Assembly: GCA_024138025.1 (NCBI GenBank)
Contig: JAMXBD010000095.1
Coordinates: forward strand, 1,798,001-1,862,000
From: Combretum micranthum
Taxonomy: Eukaryota > Streptophyta > Magnoliopsida > Myrtales > Combretaceae
Direction of reading: 5' to 3'
DNA: 64,000 bases
Positions within the stretch are counted from its first letter, which is position 1. Every line of letters starts with the position of its first letter. The notes under the pieces are model-generated. The model searched no databases. It was not told the origin of the DNA and saw nothing but the letters and a program-made list of their open reading frames with translations. The translations under genes were made by a program, and so were the position numbers. This document shows positions 45,586 to 56,255 of the stretch, piece after piece.

Positions 45586-46236
45586 GTAGATTGAAACATC
45601 TATATGTGTACCTAAGATAATACCGCTTCCAATTAAGACGAGAACTAATGAGACTTTTAGGTATTTTAATATTGATTTCCCTAAAGTTCATCCATTATAT
45701 TTTGATGCGTTGATGGAACTTTCGAGGATTAGGGATTATTGTGACATTATTATTCTTGTGAGGCCATATGAACTATTTGTGGACAATCATTGGAGTTTAC
45801 TTGATGATTTTATATATTGGAGGAGTGGTATGTTATTTAGTGGTGAACTTGTAGAGTGGATTGAAATGTATGAGTGATTTGCTCATAAGTTGATTGCTGC
45901 TACAAAATTTGTTAAGTCACATGAGATACCTTTCTTAGGAATATCGGTTGGGAGTTATGGTTATACTAATTTGTTTGATAGAGTACCTTTATTTGAGGAC
46001 AAAGTGTTTGATGTTAGATGGCATGCAGTAACTAAAATGGGATGTCATGTTGCACATGATAGACTTATATTTTGTCACTGTGATTTTAAACACACTAGTA
46101 GAGGAAAACACATTAGGATAATTGGAGTTGATGTTGTACTAATATGGGAGTTTACATTCAAGAGAGGATTTGCAAATCATACATTAGAGTTGAGCTTGGC
46201 TAGGAGATTTTGCTTTACCATATTTAAGTTTTGAAG
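45586..46236 (+). pseudogene. Unrecognised reading of about 215 codons inside the LTR element
   Basis: One frame stays open from just after 45585 to a stop at 46235, broken only by a TGA at 45875-45877; the longest uninterrupted part is 45890-46234. Motifs seen include Y-F-D-A-L-M-E-L-S-R-I-R-D-Y, V-R-P-Y-E-L-F-V-D-N, W-R-S-G-M-L-F and I-P-F-L-G-I-S-V-G. This coding-like openness contrasts with the decayed knuckle upstream. It has no retroelement motif, so it may be a captured host gene fragment. No function is proposed; a resemblance of one motif to CTP synthase was considered and rejected. Confidence 0.45.
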
Positions 46237-46308
46237 GTTTTTATTTGATCCAGGTGGATATATTATCCATCAAGATTTGAGGACAAATCTTCAAAAAGCT
46301 TGAGAAGA

Positions 46309-47039
46309 TGATGGGAATCCTTTCACGGTCTCATCTATTGGTATACTTGAAGAAGTGAACAAAGATCAACAAGCTAGAAAGGAATCAAGTAGCATATGCA
46401 AAGCAATTCTTTTTTCAAGAAAATGATCCAAGGTTGGCAGCCATCTTTCCACACTGACGGTGTACTATAGGAGCTATACAACATCACGGGCATAGGACAA
46501 AACATAGAAGCATCAGATTTGCATGTACACCAGCTCATGGCCGACGGTGCTGAACCCTAATGCCAACGGCATTGAAACATAGGCCGATGGCGTACCTTGT
46601 CGACCTTCGACCCAGAATACAGTTTCTCAAATAATTTGTATTTTTTTTATTTTGTTGGTAAGGTACTATTATAAATACTCTATTGCAATAAACCCTAATC
46701 AGTTTTTAGAATTTTGACAATTGTTATTGAGAGTTTTTCTCAAGTTTCTCTAATCAACATCTGTTGATTGTGGCCAGACTATTCTTTTCTTATCAATCCT
46801 TAGGATTATGGCGAACAAACCGTGATCCCTATTTCGTGCATCATATCGAATTAGGGTTAGCATAGCTCGGTTGATCATGGTGCATAATATCTATTGTCAA
46901 GTCGTTCATATCATCTCAATCCATTGATTAAACTACAAATCTAAAACACCAAAAATAGAAATTCATTTAAGTTCGAGATCCGCTAATCCCATCGATATAG
47001 GCACATCATATTTTGTTATAAGAGCTTATAGGCACATCA
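46309..47039 (+). repeat. 3' LTR, with an extra primer-site-like tail
   Basis: Matches 44363-45057, but after the usual end (ATAGGCACATCA at about 46997-47008) it continues with TATTTTGTTATAAGAGC, a degraded copy of the primer-site region, and then repeats ATAGGCACATCA before the CCTAG duplication. Confidence 0.75.
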
Positions 47040-47044
47040 CCTAG
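47040..47044. repeat. Target-site duplication CCTAG (right)
   Basis: Exact partner of 44358-44362. Confidence 0.85.
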
Positions 47045-47904
47045 CTCATTCAATAATGTGGCTAGTTTAGAAGGGCTGCTCTATGCTCAAGATCAATCTG
47101 ATGCTAAGTTTCGTGTAATGGGGGTAATCCATTCGCCAATTGATCTAGAAACACATTATGAAATTCCTCCATAAGAGGAATTGCTACTTTAGGAATGTCA
47201 CCTCCTTACCAACCCCATTGCCCACCAAAGCATAAACAACCTTTAAATCCTATAACGCTTTAAATCTAGCCAATGACAACATAGTAGAACTTTCTTTCAT
47301 AAGTTTAGACTTAGCATGGTCCTTATTAGGCACCAACACAATCTTGTTTACGTTAAACACAAAATTGTATGTTTTGGTCATACAATCATGCACTACACCA
47401 TTATCAAACTGCCAAGGGTTGTCCAATAGTAAATGGCAAGCATACAATGCAACCATATCACACCAAACAGAATCTCTATATTTAGAATAAGTAGAAAAAG
47501 AAACTAGCACTCATTTTGAAATAATGACCTTGCCTCCTTTTTTTCAGTTGTGCTAACTTGTAAGGCTTAAGGTGTTATTTAGGTTAAATGCCCAATTTCT
47601 ATACCACTTCTATAATCATAGTGATATCATAAATGCTTGAATCAACCATAAATCAACAAAATTTCTCTAAGATGGTGAAGGTAGATTGGAAAATATTAGA
47701 CCTCAGCCAATCATCTTCAATGGTCAATAGAGTCATATGTGACCTCCTGACAACCAATGTTTCCCTACCATATCCAGTCATAATCTCTTCTTCAATAGAA
47801 TTGGCATCAAAGATTATTTCACCGTCAACCTTAAAAACATCGTCGTCTTCATCCTCTTTGTTTTCGGTAAACAATCTATGCCCAGCCTCACCATAACTAA
47901 ACAT
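47045..47904 (-). pseudogene. pol: Chromovirus copy A: zinc knuckle, protease and start of reverse transcriptase
   Basis: Minus strand, starting at 47904. The zinc knuckle reads F-S-Y-G-E-A-G-H-R, with Cys replaced by Tyr. Next come E-E-E-I-M-T-G-Y-G, V-R-R-S-H-M-T and D-D-W-L-R-S-N-I-F-Q-S-T (47730-47670), the usual lead into chromoviral protease. The catalytic motif is V-D-S-S where V-D-S-G is expected (about 47640). S-K-Y-R-D-S-V-W-C-D and A-C-H-L-L-L-D-N-P-W-Q-F-D follow (47490-47390), then a decayed leader to reverse transcriptase, cut at 47045. Protease is inactive by its motif and by stops. Confidence 0.8.
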
Positions 47905-47924
47905 TTAATTTCACTAGTGCTAGG

Positions 47925-48870
47925 TTTATTAGAGCAACCAATGATGATATTTCCTATTATTCCACTCCCTACATGATTCACCCCATTATTGTTACTACCA
48001 CCACTGCTACTAGTAATATTATCCCTAGATTATTGTTGTTGCTCCTCGACTGTTAATGCATTTTAGTGCATCATTGATACTAGAGCTGGGCATAAGGGCC
48101 GTGACCAATTTTTTTTGCCCATTTAAATGTGGGCCAAATTGGCTCGGCTCGTTTAGCCCACGAGTTGGCCCATGATGGGCTAGGTTAGCCTGCGGGCCAA
48201 GAGTAAAAAAAGAAAAAAAAAAAAGAGAGGAAAAATGTAAGAATAAAAATAGTACGATAACATATTTGTTAGGATATATTATGAAGAAAATAGATTAATA
48301 CATGCATCATAATCATTATAATATTTTTTAAGTATATATTTATTGATTTAAACATAATATAATATATAATAAATTATTTAAAAAACTTGTTTTCGTTTAT
48401 AAGTAATCAAAATGGTAACAAAATTAATTTTTAATATGTATAATCTTAAAATATATAAATATTCTTATTTTTATATAAACTAACATAAGAAAAATAACAA
48501 AAATAAAAATAATAAAAAATAAATTATTTGGCTAGCGGGTCAACGTGGGTCGGCCCATTTAACCCACGGGCCGATGTGGGCCGGCCCGTCAAGCCCGTTT
48601 GCCCAGCTCTAATTGATACAATACATAATCAAACATATTGACTAAACATCTCTCTAGGTCGGGTCTGGTTTATTAAAGCGACCAATGATATCATTTCTTG
48701 TTATTTTACTCCCTACATGATTCACCCCACTACTGCTACTGCCATCATGGCTACTGGCAATATTATTCTCATATCGTTGTTGTTGCTTATCAACTATTAA
48801 TGCCCTCTAGTGTGTCGTTGATATAGTACATAATCAAACATATTGACTAAACATTTCTTTAGGTTTAGTT
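47925..48870. repeat. Tandem duplication (~204 bp) of the gag linker, one copy split by a MITE
   Basis: The sequence from about 47938 (CCAATGATG...CCCTACATGATTCACC) recurs at about 48682. After removal of the 531-bp MITE and one 8-bp duplication the period is about 204 bases. AATACATAATCAAACATATT recurs at 48619 and about 48825. Confidence 0.8.
48081..48611. mobile_element. hAT-type MITE, 531 bp
   Basis: Perfect 12-bp terminal inverted repeats TAGAGCTGGGCA / TGCCCAGCTCTA and a perfect 8-bp target duplication ATTGATAC (48073-48080 and 48612-48619). The ends are GC-rich with repeated GGGCC/GGCCC motifs, the middle very AT-rich. No coding capacity; mobilised in trans by a hAT transposase. Confidence 0.93.
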
Positions 48871-49366
48871 CAAGCCAGGACCCAACTTGGACCAGCCACG
48901 AAGGGTCCAGCATTGAAACCCTCCCCTCCTCTGTTAAGGCGATTCATAATCGCTATGAAGACCTGCCACCATGCAATGGACCCATCCAAATCGATGAGTC
49001 CAAAAGTGTCCGCCTCTTAGGAAAAAGAAAGGAAAAATTAGAAACTGGAAACCTACTCCATTGACATGTGTTTTATTTTTTTTTTTTCATTGACATGTAA
49101 CTAAGGTAAGGTATAATATCCCCTCACACTTGTATTACATTCTAATAGAAACGGTTCAATTATTCAAAATGTAACTTTTTTTGCTAAAAAATTTTAAAAA
49201 ATTAAAAAAAAAAAGGCCGAGTCCAAACCTTATGGACCCATCTAGTGAACCGACAGATCCACAATTCTGACTACCCCACCATCTAGTGGACAATTTTGGG
49301 TCTATGTTTTGAGGACCCAAAGCAAGAAGATCGAGTCCTGATTCGGACCCAACTGGGATTGGTGAG
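48857..49366. mobile_element. Unclassified ~510-bp insertion in gag
   Basis: Flanked by ACATTT direct repeats (48851-48856 and 49367-49372) and lying between two segments that read as Gag on the minus strand. GGACCCAACT occurs near both ends (about 48877 and 49344) in direct orientation. Clear terminal inverted repeats are not seen. It contains poly-T and poly-A runs. Apparent ORFs are chance. Confidence 0.5.
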
Positions 49367-49489
49367 ACATTTAATATCGATGGTATCTTGAATATGCAAT
49401 CGCAACCCTCCTATATACCGTGTTACTAACTGCTTCTCTATGTGCTGGATCCAATTCCTAGCCACAAGCTAATAAAATTTAGTAGTATA

Positions 49490-49654
49490 GGGTCTATTTG
49501 GATTGTCTTATTTTCATCTACATCTAATATGTTTTGTCTATTTATGAGGTAAAATATCTATTTTTCATTTGTATCTATTTCTTCACAAACATGTATTTGA
49601 AATTATAAAAATAAGTTTCCAAAATAACTAAGAAAAGATGAAACAAACAGACCC
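49490..49654. mobile_element. MITE, 165 bp, 3-bp duplication
   Basis: Terminal inverted repeats GGGTCTATTTGG / (reverse complement) GGGTCTGTTTGT and a 3-bp duplication ATA (49487-49489 and 49655-49657). It splits a conserved Gag motif, and removing it restores the frame. A 3-bp duplication suggests PIF/Harbinger (Tourist-like), although that group usually prefers TAA/TTA. Confidence 0.75.
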
Positions 49655-50305
49655 ATAATCATCTACTATTCTACTTCCTTATTTTAAGTTTTGTAGCCTT
49701 TTGATACATTAGCTGCTAGAAACTATAAGGCAAAAAGGGTGATAACAAGTGCTTCATCATCTTTTCCCACGAGGTAATCCATGGCTTACTTTTAGTCCAT
49801 TTCATTTGCTGCCACCCCAGTATAACCTAATACGCAATCTAGTTGCCACAAACTACATAAACTTATCCTTTAGGACCCCCTTAAACCCTAGAATCTTCTT
49901 TATTATCGCTAACCAATCTAAGAACTAATTTGATTGGAGGCTACCATGGAATTATGGGATCTTCATCCTCATTATTGTTTCCCAATGCCTACAACCTCAC
50001 CAACAAGGGGCTAATTATGTTTATGTGGCACCTCTTTATAGTCCACCTCTTCCTCATTAAAAGAATTATCATCTAATCATAAGGAACAAGTATAGGATTA
50101 TGGTTCCTATTTTGATTGATAATTAATTCATCAATCCTCTCTGTTAATCGCTCCACTACTATACTCAATCATTCATTAATCATCTACCCTTTTCTATGAT
50201 CTAAATCATCACACTCACAAATCTCCCCCATCTAACGATGTTGATTATTTAGCTACTGTGGTGCCATGATCTCCCCTAGACAAATGAAACTCTTATATTA
50301 ACTGA

Positions 50306-50686
50306 TGTAGTGAAACTATGATGAAAATCAAAATTACAAGAAAATTAAAGATAAGATCAAAATATGTTGAATCATATACTATTGTCAAAATATGATCTTC
50401 TAAGTGTCTATTAATTAAAATGAATGCTAGAAAAATAAGCACCAAAGTTTGGAATTCACTTAAGAACACAAATTCTAGAAAGAAAAGAAGAGAGTCTCTC
50501 TTTGAAAATTATTGTTAAAAAGGAAAAATTGAAATCAATCCCTTAAACGTAGACGTACAATTTATATCAAAAACCTAAAATGTACTAGAAAAGGAAAAAA
50601 TTTAAAATATCCTATTAAACTATATTAAAGAATATTATTTTGAATTAACAAATTAAAAAGATATTCAAAAGATATCAACCATATCA
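50306..50686 (-). repeat. 5' LTR of chromovirus derivative copy A
   Basis: 381 bp; on the plus strand it starts TGTAGTGAAAC and ends ATATCA. Similar to 42885-43242 and, inverted, to 51620-51975. The gag start lies about 40 bases inside. Confidence 0.75.
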
Positions 50687-50689
50687 TAG

Positions 50690-51615
50690 GAGATTATGAC
50701 TAGAGATAGTAGTGAAACATGTGTTATTAGGTCTTGTATGACTCTTAGGGCTGTTGAAGATGATTGGTTGAGGATTAACTTTTTCCAGTCTACTAGCACC
50801 ATCATATGGAAATTATGTCGATGCGGTTGATTTGGTAGCTATGAAAAGATTATGTCTATAGAAATTGGGCATTTGACCTAAACAACACCTTAAGCCTTAC
50901 CAGCTAGCATAGTTGAAAAAAGGAGGTGGGGTAACTATTTCAAAACAAGTGTTGATTTCCTTTTTATTGGGTCTAAATATAGAGATTCTGTTTAGTGTGA
51001 TATGGTTGTAATGGATGCTTGTCATTTACTATCAGGTTGGCCTTGGTAGTTTGATCGTGGTTATAGTGCATGATGGTAGGACAAATATGTACAAGTTTTG
51101 TGTTTGGAGGGATGAAGATTGTGTTGGTGCTTAATAAAGACTCTATTGAGTCTAAACCCATGAAAGAAAGTTCTAGTATGTTGTCATTAGCTTTGAAGAA
51201 GAGTCATATGATTTATAGGTTGTTTATGCTCTATCGCGTTAGGAGATCAATAAGGAGACGATAATTCTTGAAGTAGCATTTTTTCTTGTAGAGGAGTTTT
51301 GTAATGTGTTTTAAGATGAGTTGTTGGATGGATAACCCCCATTATGTGATATATAGTGTAAGACTAATCTTAAGCTTAGGAAGCCCTTCCACCCTAACCA
51401 CATTACAAAATGAGCCCTAGGAAGCATGAGGAGTTAAGGAGGTAGGTTGAAGAGTTATGGCTAAGGGTTTAATTTGTGAAAGCATGAGTCTTTGTACAAT
51501 TCCAACCCTTCTAGCACCGAAGGAGTATGACTCATGGAATATGTGTATGGTTAATTCCAAGCAATTCTTGCATGACACAGTGAAAATTCAAGAGTGAATT
51601 TTGTCCAACCAAGGG
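50690..51615 (+). pseudogene. pol: Chromovirus copy B: protease to truncated reverse transcriptase
   Basis: Plus-strand partial copy of the element seen as copy A. Order: V-E-D-D-W-L-R-I-N-F-F-Q-S-T-S-T (about 50757-50805), S-K-Y-R-D-S-V (50974-50995) then M-D-A-C-H-L-L (about 51013), decayed lead into reverse transcriptase, then M-S-P-R-K-H-E-E-L-type sequence (51410-51440), I-P-T-L-L-A-P-K and S-W-N-M-C-M-V-N-S-K (about 51500-51560). Reverse transcriptase ends at the same N-S-K codon as copy A, followed by a tail and the polypurine stretch AAGGGGAAA before the LTR. Frameshifts and stops throughout. Confidence 0.75.
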
Positions 51616-51619
51616 GAAA

Positions 51620-51975
51620 TGATGCAGTCAATATCTTTAAAACCTATTAATTCAAAAGGAAGTCTATTAGGAGGATCTTTTTAATCCTTTTCCTTTTTAA
51701 ATACATTTTAGGGTTTTGATATAAATAGTATCTTTACATCTTAAGGATGGATTTTCAATTTTACCTTTTCAATAATAATTTTCAAAGAGAAATTTTGTTC
51801 TTTTCTTTCCAAGATTCATATTCTTGATTGAATTCTTAATGTTGATGCTTATTTGTTGAACAATCCTTTCAATCAACAAACACTTAGAAGATTGTATTCC
51901 AACAATCGTGTGTGATTTAATAGATTTTGATTTTATCTTAAATTTTTGTGTAGTATCATGGTGTTATAATTTTAC
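51620..51975 (+). repeat. LTR of chromovirus derivative copy B
   Basis: Starts TGATGCAGTCAATATC, preceded by AAGGGGAAA. It aligns with both copy A LTRs in inverted orientation. The outer end (near GTATCATGGTGTTA) is uncertain. Confidence 0.7.
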
Positions 51976-52388
51976 ACATGATCATTGAATCTGAGCAATT
52001 ATGGAAAAATTTGATAGAAGTTGTGATATTTATACCTTATACCCTATTTGGTCAAAAATTAGGGGCATAGAATTGATATTTCATTTGAATAATTGTGATA
52101 GACACTATCTTGCCCTAATTTACAACTACAAAAATATGCTATAGTTGAGTGTTTTAATAAATAAATTACGAAATTAGTGCCTCAAATACTTCCCATGTGA
52201 TTTTAGGCTTCCAAATTGTATTTAAAATAAAAAGAAAGAATTTGACCAAATTTCATGCAATTTGGAAGTGCTTTAATCAAGATAAGAAGGACTTATGTGA
52301 ATGATACAAAACAAACACAACTGTGTTTAAAGTTGTCACTAATAGAGGCAAATTTTCAAGGAAAAATGGAAGGAAATTCTAGTTGAGA
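51976..52388. other. AT-rich DNA, no gene
   Basis: No coding or repeat feature recognised. It forms the left flank of the second solo LTR and continues at 56256. Confidence 0.5.
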
Positions 52389-52393
52389 GGGAC

Positions 52394-55300
52394 TGTAAAC
52401 CCCTAAATTTTTAAGGTAATTTCAAGATAAAACCTAAGCCGAAAATCTTAAGTCAACAAATCCTCGGGAAACCCTAGCAGTTTAGATCCAACAATCCCGT
52501 GCTCTTAAACCGAGAAGTCAAAATATGAGTGGAGATTATAGATTGGTTCGTAATAATATTAGGATGCTTAAAAATACCATATTGGTAAAATTTTGGCCTA
52601 TATCGAATCCGATCCAATATAGACTTTGAAAAGCGTGTTCCGAGGCTCGAGATACCAAAAATATGTTATTAGTACCATTACATTCGTAATTTCATAAGAT
52701 TTCCAAATATATCAGTTATATAATTTTTCGGTTTATAAAAATTACAATTATAACATTTTTATCGTATTTTCATTACTACCTATAATTTAATTGTCTAATC
52801 TAATTTTTTATTTCTAATCATACTATTCACAAGTAGAACCACCCATACCTTATTCTTACATCCTTACAACCTATTCTTACAATATTACATCATTTTCCTT
52901 ACATTTACTTTTCCAATACATTTTATTACTTAAGTTACTTTTAAATTTTGAATTTTATTACAACAAAACAAATATCACACATCTCTCTCTCTCTCATGCC
53001 TAGAACCGGCGCCCCCCCCCCTTGCCCTCTCCCTCTCTCATTTTGTTTAAAATTTTCTCCTTTATTTACATAAAACAAATCCTAATCTATTTTCTATAAA
53101 TACTCCTTTTGTCTTTCACTTTTCACTTTCTCTCTTTCTTTACAAAAATAAAACTTTGGAAAAGGTTTTCTCTCCCTCTCCTCTCCTTTCCTCTTCTTGC
53201 TGTGAGTTTCACACACAGACACACACACAAAATTTTTATTTCCTTTCAAGTTTCTTGTTTCAAATACTTTATAGGTAGTAGATCTTGATCCTACCACCAT
53301 AAAATATATAATGGCAAGATCATACATGTGTGGTTCCACTAAAATCTCCATGAGCTTTAAGCTAGGGATGTAGAAACACTTAAGCATGATATCTTTGCCA
53401 TCACAATGTTGTAGATCTTGTTATTTAAGTTGTTTGACTATTATCTTGCTATATTATTGTTTTATGTTGTTATTATTGATATTTTGTGCATATATTTATT
53501 CATTGATCACATCTACATAATGTTGATGTTGCATTGTATTTATGACTTGCATAATAAACTAGATCTAGTTGTTTTGAACACATAAATGCCATAGATTTTT
53601 ATCTTATGTACATAAAAAGCTTGTAGTAGCATGATAATAGTGAGGAAATATTAGAAAGTTCAAGATCTATCTTTGTTTCAACAAAAATGATTTTTGGAAA
53701 TTCGGATCTAAAAATGAACCTATTTAGAAAAGCTATTTTCCAACTTCAAAATGAGTATGTTACAAAAATGAAGGGCTTAGTAAATAGGTATCATAAAGGA
53801 ATAGTTTTGATGAGTAAAACTTAGATCTACTAAGAGATATTTTCAAAACAAGAAAAGTTTACAAAGGTTAGGTTAGCATTATGTTTCAACCCCAACAACA
53901 AACTCAAAATTCGTAAGAAGGAAAGGTTGATATGTGAACACCCATTTTTCAACCCTAAAATAAGAATTTTATTAAAGAAATGAAAGCCTTAAGGAGTAAG
54001 TTTGATTAGGAATTAATTTTAGAAAGATTAAATGAGTTTTACACAAGAAACAATCTCAAACATAAATTTCAAAATTCGGATTTAGAAATGATCCCCACTT
54101 AAACACCTATTTCCAAATACCAAAATGAGGATTTTAATGAAAAAATAGAAGCCTTAGGGAATAGATGTAATAAAGACTTAATTTTGGACTAGGATAAGTG
54201 GATTTTATCAAAGTATAATCCTAAAACAAGGAAAGGTTTCAAGATAGAGATCAAACAATGTTTTCATTCCTTAAAATTTTGTAAAATTCGTAACTAGGTA
54301 AACCCCCTATTTAAACATCTATTTTCCAACTCCAAAATGAAGAATTTTATTAAAATAATGAAGGTGTTAAGAATTTAGGTCATTAAGGTTGTATTTTGAT
54401 AAAAACAAGTGTGATTTTGCAAGAAATAAAACTAGTTTTCTTAAGTCAAGTAATTTCAAAGGTTTTGCAAAACAAAAGTTTTCTAAAAGAATTCTTATTA
54501 ACAAATATCATTAAGGATATACATATAGATAGCTCATCTCATGTCATTCATGATAATAACTTATAGATATTGCATATGCATATAATATACTTGGTAAAAA
54601 CATAGTTTAAGAAGATAGTATCTTTCAAACCCCATAAATCATTGTCTAAGTACATAAGGAAATAGATTGATAAAAACCCATGAATCATGCATGACATTGA
54701 GTTATATATGTATATAAAAGAGTCTTTCAAGATATAATGATAGCTAAGTACCTATCAAAGCTTGCAAATGATGCTTGGATTGAAATTATAATTTGGATTG
54801 TGAGTTGGAAATCTCGTATAGCATTCTATACCCTACTTTTCATGGACCAAATGACCTTGTTTGATAAAAAATAACTTTAGAAATAGATAGCTCTCGTCGA
54901 ATAGGTAGAAATCGGTATATGATATGCGAAATTCTAAGTTAAAATGACCAAGTTATGGTCATTTTAAATTGGAACTTCGTTTTAGGCGAACTTTGACGAA
55001 CTTGATAGAATAGAATTTATAAGTTTCATTTAAACTTCATAGAAATACTCATTAAAGGTATTGCTTTTGTTAGGAGACTTAGGAACGGACTACACCATCC
55101 TGAGGATTATTACGATTAAGTGGAATTTCGCACCATGATAAAATGAGTTCACTTTTCTTAAATTACATGCTTATGATTATGCTTGTAATGATAGTGGCAT
55201 TACAACTAGGACAAGATAAAATTGGAATGTGTATGTGATTTCTGCTTGGTTGAATTGATGATAAGAATATCGAAATGGGAATTGTTATAAATATATGTAT

Positions 55301-56250
55301 GATTTAGTATATAACTGAATTGATTGAAACTTCTATGATCGCCTATAATTCACTTAAATAATATGCCATGACCATATAATTAAATTGACCATGCATAACA
55401 TATGTGAGTCACATTACATTTATTATTATACCTTTGTGGGAAGAAGGCATAATAGCTAGGCAACGAGTAGGCTTGAAAACCAAGATAGTGGCTCGGGGTC
55501 GCCTAAAATAAAATGGAAGTGGAGTAGGCACTTGAACCAACTACATAATCAATGAGTAGGTGGGCACCTTAATCAACCACTATATAAATGAGAAAAATTG
55601 AAATCTATGGTCGTATAGGCCTGAAACACCTAACCCTGAATGGAGGGCATAAATCTATTCAACATAGGACTCCCGGAAAGTCTTATGTATTGGATGCCCA
55701 TGTGCTTGTGCATTTCATATGATTGTTTAATATAACTTGCTTGCCCTATTGCTTGATGAAGTATTTAATTTAAAAGTGGAACTCACAAAGCTCGCAAGCT
55801 TATACCCTTATAGTTTCCTGTTGCAGTACAATTATCTATAGCTATCCCCAAGGGGACATTTCTCTTAGGTACAGCTTTTGGAATTTAAGGAGTTTTTTGA
55901 AGAGTTGGACTAGATGTTAGGCATAGACTTCTAGTTAAATCTCCTTAATCATACATATATATGTTGTTGTAAAAGTATTGTGAATTTTAAAGACTCTTAA
56001 TATTTTGATGGGGGTATGCCCCTTGGATCTTTGTAATATATTAATCCTGGTTATAACTATTATGATTTATATTATTATTGCTATGTATGTCTTCTTAAGC
56101 TATTTCGATTCAAAGTAAGGTCACATGCATGGTGAACGTAAGCTTTACACCGGGTGTCTAAACTCATGGAATGACTAAGGTTGTCATACTTGAATTTAAA
56201 TATCGAGTGTGGAGGACTATCGCGTTTAGGATACCCTTTGGGGCATGACA
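52394..56250 (+). mobile_element. Solo LTR, 3.86 kb (family S), second copy
   Basis: Perfect 5-bp duplication GGGAC (52389-52393 and 56251-56255). It starts TGTAAACCCC and ends TTTGGGGCATGACA. It is collinear with 11755-16143: the same pyrimidine-rich zone with a CCGGCGCCC-type motif near 53005, the same ATGACCAAGTTATGGTCATT segment near 54942, and the same terminal block. The 31-bp array of the first copy is missing. No internal domain, hence a recombined solo LTR. Confidence 0.9.
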
Positions 56251-56255
56251 GGGAC

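Larger units (their letters stand above)
44363..47039 (+). mobile_element. Non-autonomous Ty3/gypsy-type LTR element with short internal domain
   Basis: 2.68 kb. LTRs 44363-45057 and 46309-47039, tRNA-Met-type primer site 45062-45073, CCTAG target duplications on both sides. The internal domain is only 1.25 kb: a decayed zinc knuckle and a roughly 215-codon unrecognised reading. A G-A-G-G-A-C-A-A-A-T motif and a purine-rich stretch precede the 3' LTR as in many chromoviruses. Protease, reverse transcriptase, RNase H and integrase are missing, so it depended on other elements to move. Confidence 0.8.
47905..50267 (-). pseudogene. gag: Chromovirus copy A: gag (broken, three insertions)
   Basis: A minus-strand ATG at 50267 starts M-A-P-Q followed by stops. 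Recognisable Gag blocks include S-R-x-V-D-D-Y (about 49665), F-Y-x-L-V-A-R-N (about 49480-49455), Q-L-V-T-R-Y-I-G-G-L-R-L (49430-49395) and N-M-F-D (about 48848), ending in an Asn/Ser/Gly-rich linker to the zinc knuckle. The linker is tandemly duplicated (period about 204). MITEs split the gene at 49490-49654 and 48081-48611, and another insertion at 48857-49366. Each flank still reads as Gag. Confidence 0.72.
42885..50686 (-). mobile_element. Chromovirus-type Ty3/gypsy deletion derivative, copy A, interrupted by several insertions
   Basis: A minus-strand element. In its own order: 5' LTR 50686-50306, gag 50267 to about 47905, zinc-knuckle/protease 47904-47250, start of reverse transcriptase 47249-47045 and 43438-43265, 3' LTR 43242-42885. 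Most of reverse transcriptase and all of RNase H and integrase are absent. The reverse-transcriptase start is joined directly to a short tail and the 3' LTR. It is interrupted at 43439-47044, 48081-48611, about 48857-49366 and 49490-49654. Both LTRs are about 360-380 bp. No clear target duplication flanks the whole. Confidence 0.75.

Noticed and set aside
45890..46234. Resemblance of an I-P-F-L-G-I motif to the glutaminase site of CTP synthase
   Set aside because: The nucleophile Cys is not there (Ser-Val follows), no other CTP synthase motif is present, and the flanking residues do not fit the family.
47633..47896. Plus-strand Ser-rich ORF of 87 codons
   Set aside because: It overlaps the minus-strand chromoviral zinc-knuckle/protease reading, which has clear family motifs.
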